NCBI RefSeq assembly: GCF_020520425.1
Contig: NC_079491.1
Span: 9,411,143-9,475,142, forward strand
Length of the DNA: 64,000 nt
Source of the DNA: Spinacia oleracea
Taxonomy: Eukaryota; Streptophyta; Magnoliopsida; Caryophyllales; Amaranthaceae
Reading direction: 5' to 3'
Every line of letters begins with the position of its first letter. The stretch's first letter is position 1. The position numbers and the translations under genes were made by a program. This document shows, piece by piece, positions 46,714-58,129 of this stretch. Under the pieces are notes generated by a model that was given only the letters and a program-made list of their open reading frames with translations, did not search any database and had not been told where the DNA came from.

Positions 46714-47253
46714 GACCTGTTAAAAATCGACCAGATCCGAAAACTGACCCGAACCCCCCTGAAAATAGTGGGTCCTGAACAAGATTTTGTGACCCATAAC
46801 CTGATTTTATCCGAACCCGGATAACCCAGAAAGTAGTTGGTCAAACCCGATCGAGACCCATTTTGGACCCAACCGATTGAAAATCATTGTATTTATAGTA
46901 ATATATGAGATTATGAGAAAATTTAAGCATAATAAACATGTTGTTTTTACTATTGTTGTGTGCAATATGATTTAATTTCAATTATACGCCATTTTATGGT
47001 ATTTGTCTAAATATAAACTTGTGTAGGAAAATTTGTTAATTTGTGCCCATATTTTGTATAGTTATCACCTAAATTAATGAAAATATAATGCGCGTTTTAA
47101 AATCTCTCAACCCGTTGGGTCACCCCGAACCCGGAAGTTCTGAGTCTTGAACAAGCATTTGTAAACCCGAACCCAAAAGTGACCAACCCCATTCAACCCG
47201 AACCCGAAAATAATTTTTTACAACCCGACCAGATCGACCCGTTTAATAGGTCT
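46714..47253. repeat. Repeat rich in acccga motifs with short inverted ends
   Basis: The left end is AGACCTGTTAAAAATCGACC. The right end is the reverse complement of AGACCTATTAAACGGGTCG. The body has many scattered acccgaacccg units around an AT-rich core. Probably a non-autonomous DNA transposon; the superfamily is not certain. Related motif-rich blocks are at about 49275-49400 and 59155-59712. Confidence 0.5.
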
Positions 47254-47462
47254 ACCTTTCGGGTTTGGCTGCTTGTCTCAAAAAATAAAAAAAAATGCGC
47301 TTTTTCATCCGTGGCTCCGTTAGCTAGATCACGATAACTCAACGTAACGCCCAGACAAGGAGAATTACTAATTTGGATTTCCCGCTTAAGCACATTCTCT
47401 CTCTCATCAACCTCAAACTTTTTTTCGCCCCAAAAGATTTCAAGAAATTCAAGAAAACGCCA

Positions 47463-47791
47463 TGGTATCTAATGTAAGTTCTTAACTTTTAATTTCGTCA
47501 ATTTAATTTCTGATTTGTCTTTAGAATTTTTGAGTTAATTTCTCAATTTTAATTTCGTCAACTTTTAATTTGCAATCATTGGTTCTGGTTTTGAATTTTT
47601 AGAAATTCGTCAACTAATTTGAGTCTTGTGGGAATTTCGTCAACTAGGTTTTTCTAGGTTTTTCATTTTCTTTTCGTAATTAATTTAAATGTAGTGTTGA
47701 TGAATTTATGTGAATTGCACAGCAGAATCTTTTCTGCTGGTAAATGATAACGAGCATACTTCAATTAATGATAACGAGCATATTGACTTAG
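47463..47791 (+). other. Gene-start-like sequence, not open
   Basis: A pyrimidine-rich leader (about 47390-47460) precedes ATGGTATCTAAT|GTAAGT, a start codon with a strong donor four codons on. The next exon-like stretch (47723-47791, between CACAG and GTAAGTTT) runs into a stop within a few codons and contains a small duplication of ATGATAACGAGCAT. It looks like the 5' end of a dead or truncated gene; the product is not identifiable. Confidence 0.3.
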
Positions 47792-48317
47792 ATGTAAGTT
47801 TTTGGACTGCCTTCTTTTTTCAAATTATTGCATTATTCAAACATCTAACACAGGAAAACTAGCAGATGCATAGAGGAAATGATAGAAATTTGATGATGCA
47901 CGCGGAAGTTTTGATGAGCCTAAAAAATCTAACATAATTGCATTTTTATCATTGATTACATTAATAAGAATTGTACTTTACGAGAGCCAATGTCTCTCAC
48001 TTATCTATTTAATTTGGTAGAACTTTTTTTTCTACCCCTCATATTTTGTGGGAGCTCTCTTGATTGGCTCACCTCTTAATTTCTAGATTGTTCTACATTA
48101 ATACATTTCACTACTAGATTTGTACAATCATATTATCTAGATTTTTCTAGATTAATATTTCAACAGGAAGACCCCCATTTATATTGTTTTCTTGATGTTT
48201 TATCAAAAAGCAGCCGAACCTCTGAGTGATAGAAGTAACATACGTCCAACACTGAGAGTACTAATACTAACAGCAACTAGCTAGTGATTTGAATATTTAT
48301 AAACTTAACTCCACTAA

Positions 48318-48714
48318 AGGCATGTTTGGATTGGGTGTAATGGATTATGGTAAACCACTTTCATAAAAGGACAATGAAGGTGATTTGAGGTAGTTGCAAG
48401 GAGGAAGGTGTGGTGGTATTGTGATGAGAAGTTGTGGTAGTGTCGTAGTGGTGGTGTTGTGAGGAGAATGGAGGAAAGGAGGGGAGTTATTACCCCTCAA
48501 ATAAGGGTAATAATCACCCTAGTGGGATGGTGGGTAACTATTTCCCCCAAAATAAGGGTATTTGTTCCCCCTTTCCTTTTATTTTCTTCCTGCCAACACT
48601 ACCTTATACTCTTTGCCACCACTTCATCCCCTCGTCATCACCTTCAATTGCCTTATATTTTGTAGTTTGACTTTTATTACCCCTTAATACATTACCCTCA
48701 ATCCAAGCATGCCC
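48318..48714. mobile_element. PIF/Harbinger-type (Tourist-like) MITE, copy 2, 397 bp
   Basis: The ends are AGGCATGTTTGGATTG and CAATCCAAGCATGCCC, flanked by TAA on both sides. The body is close to the copy at 14295-14686. Confidence 0.82.
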
Positions 48715-50403
48715 TAAGGAACACAAAAATGGATTCCTTGGGACGAAGAAAACAAAACTTAATTATATAACCTTGCAGGAAAACCAATACATAACGGACT
48801 TTTCACCAAGATTGCCTACAGAAGAGAGAAAGCTTGGCTAAAAGATACACAATGATCCATAAGAACAAAAAATCTCAAAGTAAACCATGAAATGTTGAGC
48901 TAAACTCCAACCTCGTGTTACACAGTATCCTAGCAGCCTAGCCAAACGCCAAACTAATTTCTTGTTATTCGTTTCACCAGGATGACCTAAAAACATAGGG
49001 AGGGTAGTGGGGAACAAACAATAGAATGATACAATTCAACACATAATTTGAACATGCAAAACTATGCATGAACTTTATGCTGACCTAAAATTTACTTGCT
49101 TAACCTTCATGGTTACTTGAAAAAGAGGCTCACGCGTGCTATGTTTTCCATAAGCCATCAACTACTGCCTTACATCAACTGAGAACGAGTGACTGAGAGA
49201 GACAGGGGGAGGGGGGGGTCAGGGAATACAAATTCAATGTTTAACTTCTTCATCTATCTAAAATTAACTTGTCATTTCAAGGTGGATAAGTTCGGGTCAC
49301 TTTCAGTTCTTAAGAGGGTTGTTTCGGGGTTCAAAAATAGCGTCCAAGACTCTTGATTGGGTTCAGGTTGGGTAAAATTTTTTTGTGTGATATGTTTAGA
49401 ACCACAATAAAATTTAGATTATTGTATTTCAAGCAGAACAAATTCCATCAATTTTCAATATTATAAAGCTATGATTGTGTATGATCTCCTAGGTAAAAAA
49501 TAACATTAACCACGTCATGAGAGTACAAGACTCCACATGGACATTGTATATAAGGACAGGACAGGACAGGACAGCAGAATTACTAAAACAACCAGCAGCT
49601 TCAAATACAAAATTATGCTACAAATATGTAGCTATCCTTAATTGCGCCAGCAGAATTCGCTGCAATATATGAAATACTTTACAACCAAAAATCTACTTAT
49701 GAAGTTAAGCGCCTGAGATTTATCCCCGTGTGTTAAAGTTTTCATATGGCAATTGGTCTCTTTTTTGTGTGATAAACGAATGGCCATTTTTATACAACTC
49801 TATTTTCATTACAGAACACCTGAAGTATCATAGTTAGCTTAATAATAGACTTCTTCAGGCCTATAATCGTTAGCTTAAGACACATAGCCCTGTTAACAAC
49901 ATGACCTATGTCAACGATTCCTTGCATCATCTTTCTTCTGTTCTAAATAACAAACTACATCTCTCCGTTTACAATCCTATTGGAAAACAAAACCTGTTGG
50001 CTATGGAAAACAAAGACCCACCCCCTCCCAAAATATGCCTTCTTCCTGTGTTTTCTATGGTGAGATAGGATCCCCACCAAAAGCTTCTCCATGGTATAGT
50101 GGACCATCCTTTCTGCCCTAGCTGCATACATCAGGTAGAGGATTCTATCAATGTTATTCATGATTTCCACATAGCTAGGGAGTGTGGGATGCCCTCTAAA
50201 GTCTAAACATCTCCTTACCTCGGTCACCCCATTTGCGCCATTATCAAGAGTTAGTGCATGTGTATGTTGATGCGTCCTTGTTAATCCTGTGTGCACAGCC
50301 AGTGTTGCAGGAGTTATTCGTGACTACCATTCAACAAATATATAACCATTAGATATGGAAATTGATAAAAAGAAAATTAGTTAAAGTAATTAATTACATC
50401 TAA
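48715..50403. other. Mostly featureless stretch with one unrecognised open frame
   Basis: A GGACA microsatellite lies at about 49556-49575. On the minus strand about 120 codons are open between 49955 and about 50325 (including RRCLDFRGHPTLPSYVEIMN and YAARAERMVHYTMEKLLVG) without an ATG at the head. The composition is protein-like but I do not recognise it, so it may be an exon or a captured fragment. Nothing else is supported. Confidence 0.35.
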
Positions 50404-50450
50404 TCTAATATATATATAAATAAAGGGGAGTTTTTTTTGGAGAGCATTAG
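50404..50450 (+). repeat. Helitron 5'-end-like sequence
   Basis: A followed by TCTAATATATATATAAATAA and then AGGGGAG, matching the style of the minus-strand end at 54938. A hairpin typical of Helitron 3' ends (CGTGC-ATC-GCACG) occurs at about 52845-52858 but is not followed by CTRR, so the element's extent is unsure. Confidence 0.4.
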
Positions 50451-50609
50451 AGCATCCACGTAGAATTTCCAATCACATATAAAATATTTTAAGTTTATTA
50501 AAAAAAAAAAATTAGAGTCTTGCCATGATTAAATTGGTAGATAATATGATAAAGTGGAATGGAATGGATTGCAAACCCATACCAGGGAGGTATGGATTGA
50601 CATCCCCAT

Positions 50610-51395
50610 TCCTAAGTAGTTGTGTTTGGTTCGCGTTGGAATGGATTCTATATCTTATACCATTGTTTGGTTCGCTTTACCGATAGACTATGTTTCACTT
50701 TACTGCTACTTCACAATACATCAAAATACAGTATATATTATTTTATTCATATTATCAAAATAAAATTGGGTAATGTGTATTCTCTGATTAATTTCATCAT
50801 AAAAATTAAAAAGAACAAGTATTTCGATCCAGAAAATTTCAAAAAAAAATGAAGGAAAAAAACCCAATAATACAACGATTTGACTGGAATAAATGAAGGA
50901 TTCGGTATGGTGCATCGTGCATATCATATTGCAAATTTGCAATACCATCATGATCTTATTGCAGGTAAGGATTTTAGGGGGAGAAAACATAAGCATTCTC
51001 AATTTCATATGTATACTGGAAATCGAGAAAGATAATGGCGAGGAATTCCATATGTGGTACCAGCCGGTGATACCACTTGCAGTAGAAGCACCGTCGATTA
51101 CACCGAAGAAGATGGATAGTCGGTTGATGGTTGAAGGTCACCGTACGGTGGGCGACTGTAGGCTCCAATATCTCTCCTCCTTCTTTTGTAATTTAGGGTT
51201 AGTAACTTTGGAGGAATGGATTATGAATCTTAGGGTAGAGGTGGGTATGAGATTCCATGGGTATGAGATGGAAATAGAACCCCCTTGGAATGAGACTCCA
51301 TTCAAAAAAGGCCCATCCAAACAATAAAATTGATGGAATGGATTCTAACTCCATTCCAATCCATTCCATAATGGCCAACCAAACGACCCCTTAAC
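50610..51395. repeat. Probable non-autonomous DNA transposon with imperfect inverted ends
   Basis: Left sequence GTGTTTGGTTCGCGTTGGAA and right sequence ending CCATAATGGCCAACCAAACG are roughly inverted, each followed inward by GGAATGGATTCTA-type motifs. Short frames inside have no recognisable domain. Superfamily and target duplication are not resolved. Confidence 0.4.
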
Positions 51396-53032
51396 CTTTT
51401 TGTATATATATATATATATACGTCTAAACTTTACGTTCCTTTTTCAATTACGTAATTCTGCGTATGTTTTTTTTGGTTCAGTTGAATGATAGTATAATGG
51501 AGTATTTGCACAACGAAAAATTTGATGATTCATGGGTTGCTTAGATTTGAGAATGATATTGAAGTTAGGGTTTTGAATAATAATTTGACGTTATATTAAG
51601 CGTTTAAATTATATTTTAGTTGTGACTACATGAAAGGTGCTAACTTTTGGTTTTCTCTCCGGGGCATGACTGCATGAAATTGTTAATAATATTGGATTAG
51701 TTTGAAAAGAATAAAAATAAAACTTCCGATTACACATAAAAGGGACTGAAACATTCACCATACATTACTCCGTATTTCGATTATGGGGTGTCTTATTCAC
51801 CTGATTTTTGTTTACCTAAACTTATTATCTTAGTTGCAAAACTGAACTTGAAATTCCTTATTTTATGAATTGAGCTAAAGTTATTTTTTCTGAAATAAGT
51901 GAAAATAAGGTTTTACAAAAAAGAAATTATACTACTCTCCCTACAAAGTATTATGTCCGGATAAATAATTATATATCTATATGAACCTACGGTCTCAAGA
52001 TGATTCCTCTATTAATTGCAAATATACTCACATATAAAGTTAAAAGAATTTCTTTTAAAAATAAAAGAGAGAAGAAACATTGAAACCTATACTACCTTAT
52101 ATATTTAGCCAATATATGTAATCAAATTTAACACTTTTGTCTGCTAGCATGTATTTGCAAGTCGATCAAGAAAGTGTGTGTTTGGTTTGTGTAAAATACT
52201 ATTTTTATGGATTTTTTTTTTTGACAATGATTTTTTCCTTTTCAAACCATTGTTCGTTGATTGTTTTGGCAATGGTGGAAATCATGCATTTTACATTTTG
52301 AAGGAAGGAAAACTATTTTCTCATCAATCATTCAGTCCCGTTTTTCTTTTAACTACTTTGTATGACTTTTCTGTAAGAAGCCAAACAAAAGATCAAAAAT
52401 AGTTTGAGATTGTATTTTTCCTAACTTGTCACTGGAATATTTTTCATCATACCAAATATTTATAGTACACGTACAAATGCTTGCCTTATTCATTTTCATC
52501 ATTTTAGTATCCAACATTTTTTAATGATCACTACAAATAATTAAATAAATTTAGCATTTTATTTGATATTTATATAGTTTAAGCAATTGTAAAATACGTT
52601 TAGGATGAAAAGATAAGATTAAATGAATATGTAAAAGATATAATATAATAAATATCTTTTTTATTTTTTGCTAAAAGATAAAATCAAATATAAATTAAGT
52701 TGATGGATTGAGAAAAGGACGAAGAATCAAATAATACAACATAACATAAATTAACCCTTATCCAGTAATATTGGGCTTCAAATCCGCCAATAAAAAATTT
52801 GGACTGCAATAATATATATAAAACATAAAAAAAAAAAAAAATTAACCCGTGCATCGCACGAATATATACAAAAAGATAGAAGAGATCGACGTAGGATATA
52901 TTTTTAGTTGGAATCTATCTTTTATCATATGGAGTGGTCAATCATGGTAAGACTCTAATATTATTTATTTAATTAGTTAATAACTTAATTATATATGATG
53001 ACGTGGAAATCCTATGTGGCATCTCAATCTAA
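51396..53032. other. AT-rich gene-free stretch
   Basis: No exon or RNA gene is recognised. It contains the isolated Helitron-type hairpin near 52845 and, at about 52945-53030, sequence resembling in reverse the head of the Helitron beginning at 54938. Confidence 0.4.
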
Positions 53033-53675
53033 TCTATACTAATATATTAAAAGGCGTTGAGAAAAATGTCGATGTGGCACGTAGTACTTTTCCTTTTGCG
53101 CCACATCATCCACTTACCAAATGATATGTCATATCAAAAATCAATAATCAATACGTACAATGAGGTTCGAACTCTAGACCTCAAGTGTGGAGGATAAATC
53201 TCATTACCATCTTAACCAACAACCATTTGTGGTTTATCTTTTCACATTAATTTATAAATGAATGTTAATATGAAGTTTACAACAACTAAACTTTTATGCG
53301 ACTTTTTATTTTCTATTGACTATTTTGGAAAAAATAATAATTAAATAATTAGGACAACCATGAATAAACATGATGTCATAAGTCTCATAAGCATCAACTA
53401 CAAAAATGTCTTGCATGACTGCATATGTCCAATTTGGTGTTTGTTAATTTTGAATCACTTTCCACTAGAAAACAAATTATACAAATTGTAAGATGATGCA
53501 ATTGAAAAATTATTTCTCATGATAAATGACCTAGTGTGTTTGTGTAGTTGACGAACTTGATGAATGCTTTCACTTAATGCTATACATGTATCTTATCACA
53601 TATTTTGCTCAAGAAAAATCTAAAATTTTAACTATTCAATGTAGCAATCGGGGCATCGCCCGAGCCACACACTAG
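53033..53675 (+). mobile_element. Short non-autonomous Helitron, 643 bp
   Basis: Begins A|TCTATACTAATATATT, ends with a CGGGGCATCGCCCG hairpin, eight to ten bases, and CTAG|T. Contains no gene. It is a sister of 54049-54643, sharing the first 80 bp (AAAGGCGTTG … ATGTGGCACGTA … CGCCACATCATCCACT) and the last 60 bp almost exactly. Confidence 0.85.
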
Positions 53676-54048
53676 TAATCAATAATTAAAAGTTTACCTT
53701 ACGAAAGTTAACAACTCGTAATTCGTAAAAGGAATAATACTAATAGCTGATATAATGAATGTGAATATAAACCTGAAAAATAGGATTCAAGTTTCCTTTT
53801 CAGAGTTGCATATTCTCTCTTCAATTGCTGGAAAGTCCTCATGCAGCTGCTCGCACCATGCAAAAGCAATAGGCAACAAAAGTTAGGAAGCGAATTGAAT
53901 GAGACAATAGACATAAGAAGAGTAGAAAAAACAAATCAAAACACAATGACATAATATGTTCTTTGTACATGATAATATATCATTTAATTTTATTTTCCCA
54001 AAAAATATATATGCTACGTGGGAGGCAGTCATGACACAACTACACTAC
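53676..54048. other. Segment between the two sister Helitrons, with one exon-like piece
   Basis: On the minus strand 53778-53850 reads SCMRTFQQLKREYATLKRKL…, bounded by AG and GT. It has helical, possibly coiled-coil character but is too short to assign. It could be a relic exon. Confidence 0.25.
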
Positions 54049-54643
54049 ATCTATACTAATATATTAAAAGGCGTTGTGAAAAATGTATATGTGGCACGTA
54101 ATACTCTTCCTTTTACGCCACATCATCCACTCACAAAGTGTTATACCATGTCATAGACAACCAAAACTAATGCAATGAGATTCGAACACAATACCTCATG
54201 TGTAGATGATAAGTTTCATTACCACTTAACCAACCACCATTTGTGGTTCATTTATTCACATAATTTATAAATAAATATTAACATCTAAACACTATGTAAA
54301 TTTTTACATGACATTTTATTTTCTTTGGACTGTTTGAAAAACATAATAATAATTATAGCATTAAAACATGAAAAACATGTTTACGTAAATTATAATAATT
54401 TGGTGTTTAATAATTTGAAGCACTTAGTTCCACCAGAAAACAAATTATACGAATGGTAAAATGATCTAATTGAAAAATTACTTAGCATGATAAATGACGT
54501 AGTGTGTCTTTGTAGTTTACGAACTTAATGGATGTTTTCACTTTATGAAATACATGTATTTTGGTCAAATATTAAGCTCAAAAAAATCTAAAATTTTAAG
54601 TATTGAATGTAGCAAGCGGGGCATCGCCCGAGCCACACACTAG
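54049..54643 (+). mobile_element. Short non-autonomous Helitron, 595 bp, sister of 53033-53675
   Basis: Begins A|TCTATACTAATATATT, ends with a GCGGGGCATCGCCCG hairpin, then AGCCACACA and CTAG|T. The body aligns with its neighbour throughout with moderate divergence and small indels. Confidence 0.85.
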
Positions 54644-54699
54644 TTATACATTTATACTCCGTACAAAGCAATATAGTGGTATGAGATCTTAGAGATTAT

Positions 54700-54938
54700 C
54701 ACACACAAAAAAAAGATAAAACATATCTTTTGTGATTAATCATTTTCCTCCACAAAAGGATAAAATATATCTTTTGGTATGAGAATTCTAATCGTTTTTC
54801 AATTTTAGTGAACTTTTTTTTTATCTAATTTTAATAAATCTGAAATTAGTAAATTATAATTGATGACATGGAAGTCTTACGTGGCGCTCCAAAATCTCTT
54901 AAAAAATCTCCCCTTTATATATATATATATATATTAGA
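54700..54938 (-). repeat. 5' end of another Helitron, minus strand
   Basis: On the minus strand the sequence starts A|TCTAATATATATATATA and continues AAAGGGGAG, then GGAGCGCCACGTAAGAC. It resembles the head at 50404 and the fragment at 52945-53030. Its 3' end is not identified. Confidence 0.45.
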
Positions 54939-55048
54939 TTATTGTTTTTAATGTTTGAATTGGTCCTTCAATAGCTTCCATTTTGTGAGTGAAAAAAATT
55001 AATGTAGCTCGTTTAATACCATTTTTAAAAACCATTTCTGTATTTCAG

Positions 55049-55568
55049 CAAACTAATAACACTTCAAGTGATCATGGGGCACTAATCAGCTGCAATTATG
55101 ATCTGGTTCAGGTATATATGCTTGAGAACATCAGTGATCTGTTTTTGGCATTGTTTATACCTATATTTTTAAATAGAGATTTTTCTCTCTTAATGTGTAG
55201 GTAAACAACCTAAGCAGTACAACAAGAAGCTAACAAGATCATACATACTTTACCGTGCCCTCGCTATTCCCAAGAGTGTGTACACGGACTGGATAGTACC
55301 CAATGCTGATATGCAGAACATAGTGGCGGAAAAACCAGTTTTTTGGTATTGCAAAAATACCGGAAACAGTTATGGTACGAAACTAAAGAAGAGGAAGAAG
55401 TCCAAACAGGACAAATTGGACATATGAATTGAAGGGTACTGGGTGGAATGCTTTCAAAAAGAATCACGCAGACAAGGGAACGGGCTTGAATAAAGGGGAT
55501 TGGATGATATTTTCGTGGGAAGACAAGGTACCGACATTAACAGCACAAAAAAAATATGACAACCTCTG
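55049..55568 (+). pseudogene. Broken B3-domain-like gene fragment
   Basis: An exon-like piece (55049-55111, QTNNTSSDHGALISCNYDLV) is followed after an intron-like gap by 55201-55568. There one frame reads KKLTRSYILYRALAIPKSVY and WIVPNADMQNIVAEKPVFWY up to a TGA at 55426-55428, and another continues TNWTYELKGTGWNAF … LNKGDWMIFSWED. The pattern of a GWxxF helix, then L-x-K-GD-x-x-x-F, resembles plant B3 DNA-binding domains (REM-like). A frameshift separates the halves. Assignment to B3 is by pattern only. Confidence 0.45.
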
Positions 55569-55774
55569 ATGAAGTACAGTTGAAACTTATAGAGATAAAA
55601 TCAACTTTGGATGGGTTACAAAGTACTATAGAACAAGGAAATAGGGCTTCTGATCAATTACAGATCAAACTGGTTGAGATAGAGTCGACTGTTGTTGGTT
55701 TACAACATACTATGGAACAACTAAAAGAGATTGCATATATGAGAATAACTGCGTTAGAGGTGAGGCATGCTTGA
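55556..55774 (+). CDS. Small coiled-coil frame, 72 residues, unrecognised
   Basis: Starts at ATG 55556 and contains two related blocks, VQLKLIEIKSTLDGLQSTIE and LQIKLVEIESTVVGLQHTME, spaced 34 residues apart, with leucine/isoleucine heptads. It overlaps the end of the B3-like fragment and may be its continuation or an independent relic. Internal duplication is clear at both protein and DNA level. Confidence 0.35.
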   Translation: MTTSDEVQLKLIEIKSTLDGLQSTIEQGNRASDQLQIKLVEIESTVVGLQHTMEQLKEIAYMRITALEVRHA

Positions 55775-55819
55775 ATGTGAATGATATAGATGTGAAGGTA
55801 TGTTTGAAGTAAAATAAAA

Positions 55820-55850
55820 CTAGTTTTGTACCTGTGCAACGCACGATTAT
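55820..55850 (-). repeat. Helitron 3' terminus, minus strand
   Basis: On the minus strand a GTGC-GTT-GCAC hairpin (55834-55844) is followed by 10 nt and CTAG|T ending at 55820. The element would extend rightward; a matching 5' end was not found. Confidence 0.5.
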
Positions 55851-56766
55851 TACTACTCCGTAAATATTTTTATGTAATAATTTTAATAATTTAATAATCA
55901 TTTACAGAAAAGTTAATAAAATAAATATTTCGTTAATGAGTTCATCAATACCAATTTATTTAATTTTTCCTAAATAAATAATTAAAAAAAAATCACACAT
56001 TTTAACACACAAATATGTTTATTTCAGTCAAAATATTTACGGAGTAGTAATAATCGTTCAGACAAATATGTTTGTTTCGGTCAAAATATTTTCAGATAAA
56101 ACAAGTTGAGATAGTATAAGTTCAGACAAAATAAGTCGAATAAAACAAAGCCTTAATTTAACTAAATTTATCTAAACTTATATTCCTTGAAATAAGTGTA
56201 CTCATATTTATTTTCAATATAAGGTAACAATTTGCCAATTATTTTTTCTTTCAGTTCTTTATAAAAAGTTTCTCATATTTACCCTTTTTGCAACTTTTTC
56301 TTTTCCCCCTTTTCACCCCTATTTCAGTTTATTTCTTTACTTAAATTATTAATTTCATTATGTATTTTTTTAAAAGATACGACACATTCATTTTTCATAA
56401 GGCTAAAGGATTTTACTATATACTAAAAGACACACCAGGAATGACACATGTCACGTCTTAGTGAGTCTTTGATATTTTTCCTTTTTTTCGCCGAAAAAAT
56501 TTCACCATGTTTTAAAGAATCTCATCATTCCTTTTTTTTTTTGATAGAAAATCATTGCTTATCTAATTGATATCTTTTATCAATTTTTTTTTATTTGTCA
56601 TTCATGTTATAAATATTTTTATATTATATTCTTTTCAAAATATATAAATATAGAACCATACATCTTTTGTACTGCGTAATATTATTATTTTTACAATTTC
56701 ATTTCTAAAAGTTAAATAAATGAAATGCTGAATAAGTAAATACATTGACAAACTAGAGGATTATAA
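55851..56766. other. AT-rich gene-free stretch
   Basis: Contains short direct repeats (AAATATGTTT(A/G)TTTC(A/G)GTCAAAATAT near 56010 and 56070). Nothing else is recognised. Confidence 0.4.
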
Positions 56767-57086
56767 GTTATAACCGCGTCTGGATCCTCTGGAGTTGGAG
56801 AAAACTCTACAAAATAGAGTTGAGAAGATCTTGGCCTTCTATTATATTTAATGGCTGAGATTTGCTCTACTAACTCAACTAATTAAAAAAAGTAAAAAAA
56901 AAAAATAAAAAAAAAAAATCATTATACGATGAAAAGATAAAACATCTGGGAAGGAATTTCCTTAATGTTCTTGTTTAATTGTTGAGGGATTTGAAGATGA
57001 TAGAGATCGACAATACAACACCAATTCGATGTGGGCACCGTCGCCATCATCTAATCTCTCACAACTCAACATCTTCACAAAAGAAG

Positions 57087-57281
57087 ATGAAATCATTATC
57101 CCTCTATCTCTCAAGATTTACGCCTAATTCTCAAATACTCCGTACCAGTCTCCATATTAATCACAGAAAACTACAAATCTACAATCATCTGCCATGGTGT
57201 TTCATCCCTGTCGGGTCACCTCGTCGGAACTGCATTTCGTTCAGGCATATTCCGGTAAAGCGGTGTCTACCTAAATCCCAG
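57087..57281 (+). pseudogene. Captured first exon, possibly with an organelle-targeting sequence
   Basis: ATG at 57087 opens 65 codons to a donor (CCCAG|GTTACG) in phase 0: MKSLSLYLSRFTPNSQILRT … CFIPVGSPRRNCISFRHIPV. It is rich in Ser, Arg and hydrophobic residues with almost no acidic residues, like mitochondrial transit peptides. The parent gene is not recognised. No following exon is evident within the element, so it is treated as a fragment. Confidence 0.4.
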
Positions 57282-57313
57282 GTTACGAATATATTAATTT
57301 CATCAATTTTTAC

Positions 57314-57627
57314 CCAATTAAGTTAGTTCTATTTTTCGAAAATTTCGGGTGTATTACCTTGATATTTATGCAATTGATTGAGGGCTTTTGTTTTTTTTGG
57401 TGTTTTGAATGATCTATTTGAAGCTATTACATCCGTTACTCCATGGAGTACTTCCAACACAATTTTTTCCCCAATTAAGTTAGTTCTATTTTTTCGAAAA
57501 TTTCTGGTGTATTACCTTGATTATTTATGCAATTGATTGAGGGCTTTTGTTTTTGTTGGTGTTTTGAATGATCTATTTGAAGCTATTACATCAGTTACTC
57601 CATTGACTACTTCCAACCCAATATTTG
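57314..57627. repeat. Two-copy 157-bp tandem duplication within the Mutator-like element
   Basis: The unit starting CCAATTAAGTTAGTTCTATT (57314 and 57471) and containing GTATTACCTTGAT and GCAATTGATTGAGGGC is repeated with about 90% or better identity. It lies in what would be the intron after the captured exon. Confidence 0.85.
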
Positions 57628-57870
57628 TTTTTTTTTTTTTTTGTAGATTCAACTGGGCTAGATTGAGTAATACGAAGGTGACCCATTTGCAATTGGTTGG
57701 TTGAATGAGATACTGTAGTATTTAAATGTGTATGATGTTTTATGATACCTCATATGCCACTCAAATTGCCTTATTAGCTACTGATATGTTCTTTTTGGCT
57801 AAATTACTTGCGTGAGTAATGCTTCAAACTCTTTGGTTTGCAAGAGTTGCAACCATCGTTTTCTTAATCT

Positions 57871-57943
57871 AGCCTATTAGCTCAATATGGGAGAGCATTG
57901 TGTGACAATACACAAAGACGTAGGTTCAAATCGTGCATAGGCT
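57871..57943 (+). other. tRNA-like sequence, probably a pseudo-tRNA or SINE head
   Basis: 73 nt fold as a cloverleaf: acceptor AGCCTAT/ATAGGCT (7/7 pairs), D arm GCTC/GAGC, anticodon stem TTGTG/CACAA with an 8-nt loop TGACAATA, 4-nt variable loop, and T arm GTAGG/CGTGC with one mismatch and loop TTCAAAT. The oversized anticodon loop and T-stem mismatch argue against a working tRNA. Its promoter boxes (TAGCTCAATATGGG, GGTTCAAATC) are good. Confidence 0.45.
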
Positions 57944-57958
57944 ACAGAAAAAAGAAGT

Positions 57959-58129
57959 ATGTATGTAGTAAAGAGAGATGGGCGACAGGGGAACGTTCAT
58001 GTCGATAAGATTACTGCAAGGTTGAAGAAATTGAGTTATGGTCTGAGTACGGATCACTGTGATCCTGTTCTTGTCTCCCAGAAGGTTTGTGCTTGTGTTT
58101 ATGAGGGTGTTGCTACTAGAATATATTAG
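57959..58129 (+). pseudogene. Captured N-terminal fragment of ribonucleotide reductase large subunit (RNR1)
   Basis: ATG at 57959 opens 56 codons: MYVVKRDGRQGNVHVDKITA, then RLKKLSYGLSTDHCDPVLVS and QKVCACVYEGVATR, then a stop. This is the start of plant RNR1, covering the beginning of the ATP-cone regulatory domain; catalytic residues are absent. Differences from the typical sequence include Cys for Gly in QKVCAG and VAT for VTT, suggesting relaxed selection. It sits inside a Mutator-like element, so capture is the simplest explanation. Confidence 0.82.

Noticed and set aside
56408-56470. Possible plus-strand Helitron start (ACTATATACTAAAAGACACACC)
   Set aside because: It lacks the TC at the required position and no 3' end was found; too weak to report as an element.
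57871-57943. Functional tRNA gene
   Set aside because: The 8-nt anticodon loop, a mismatch in the T stem and its position inside a transposon favour a pseudo-tRNA or SINE head, so it is listed only as tRNA-like.
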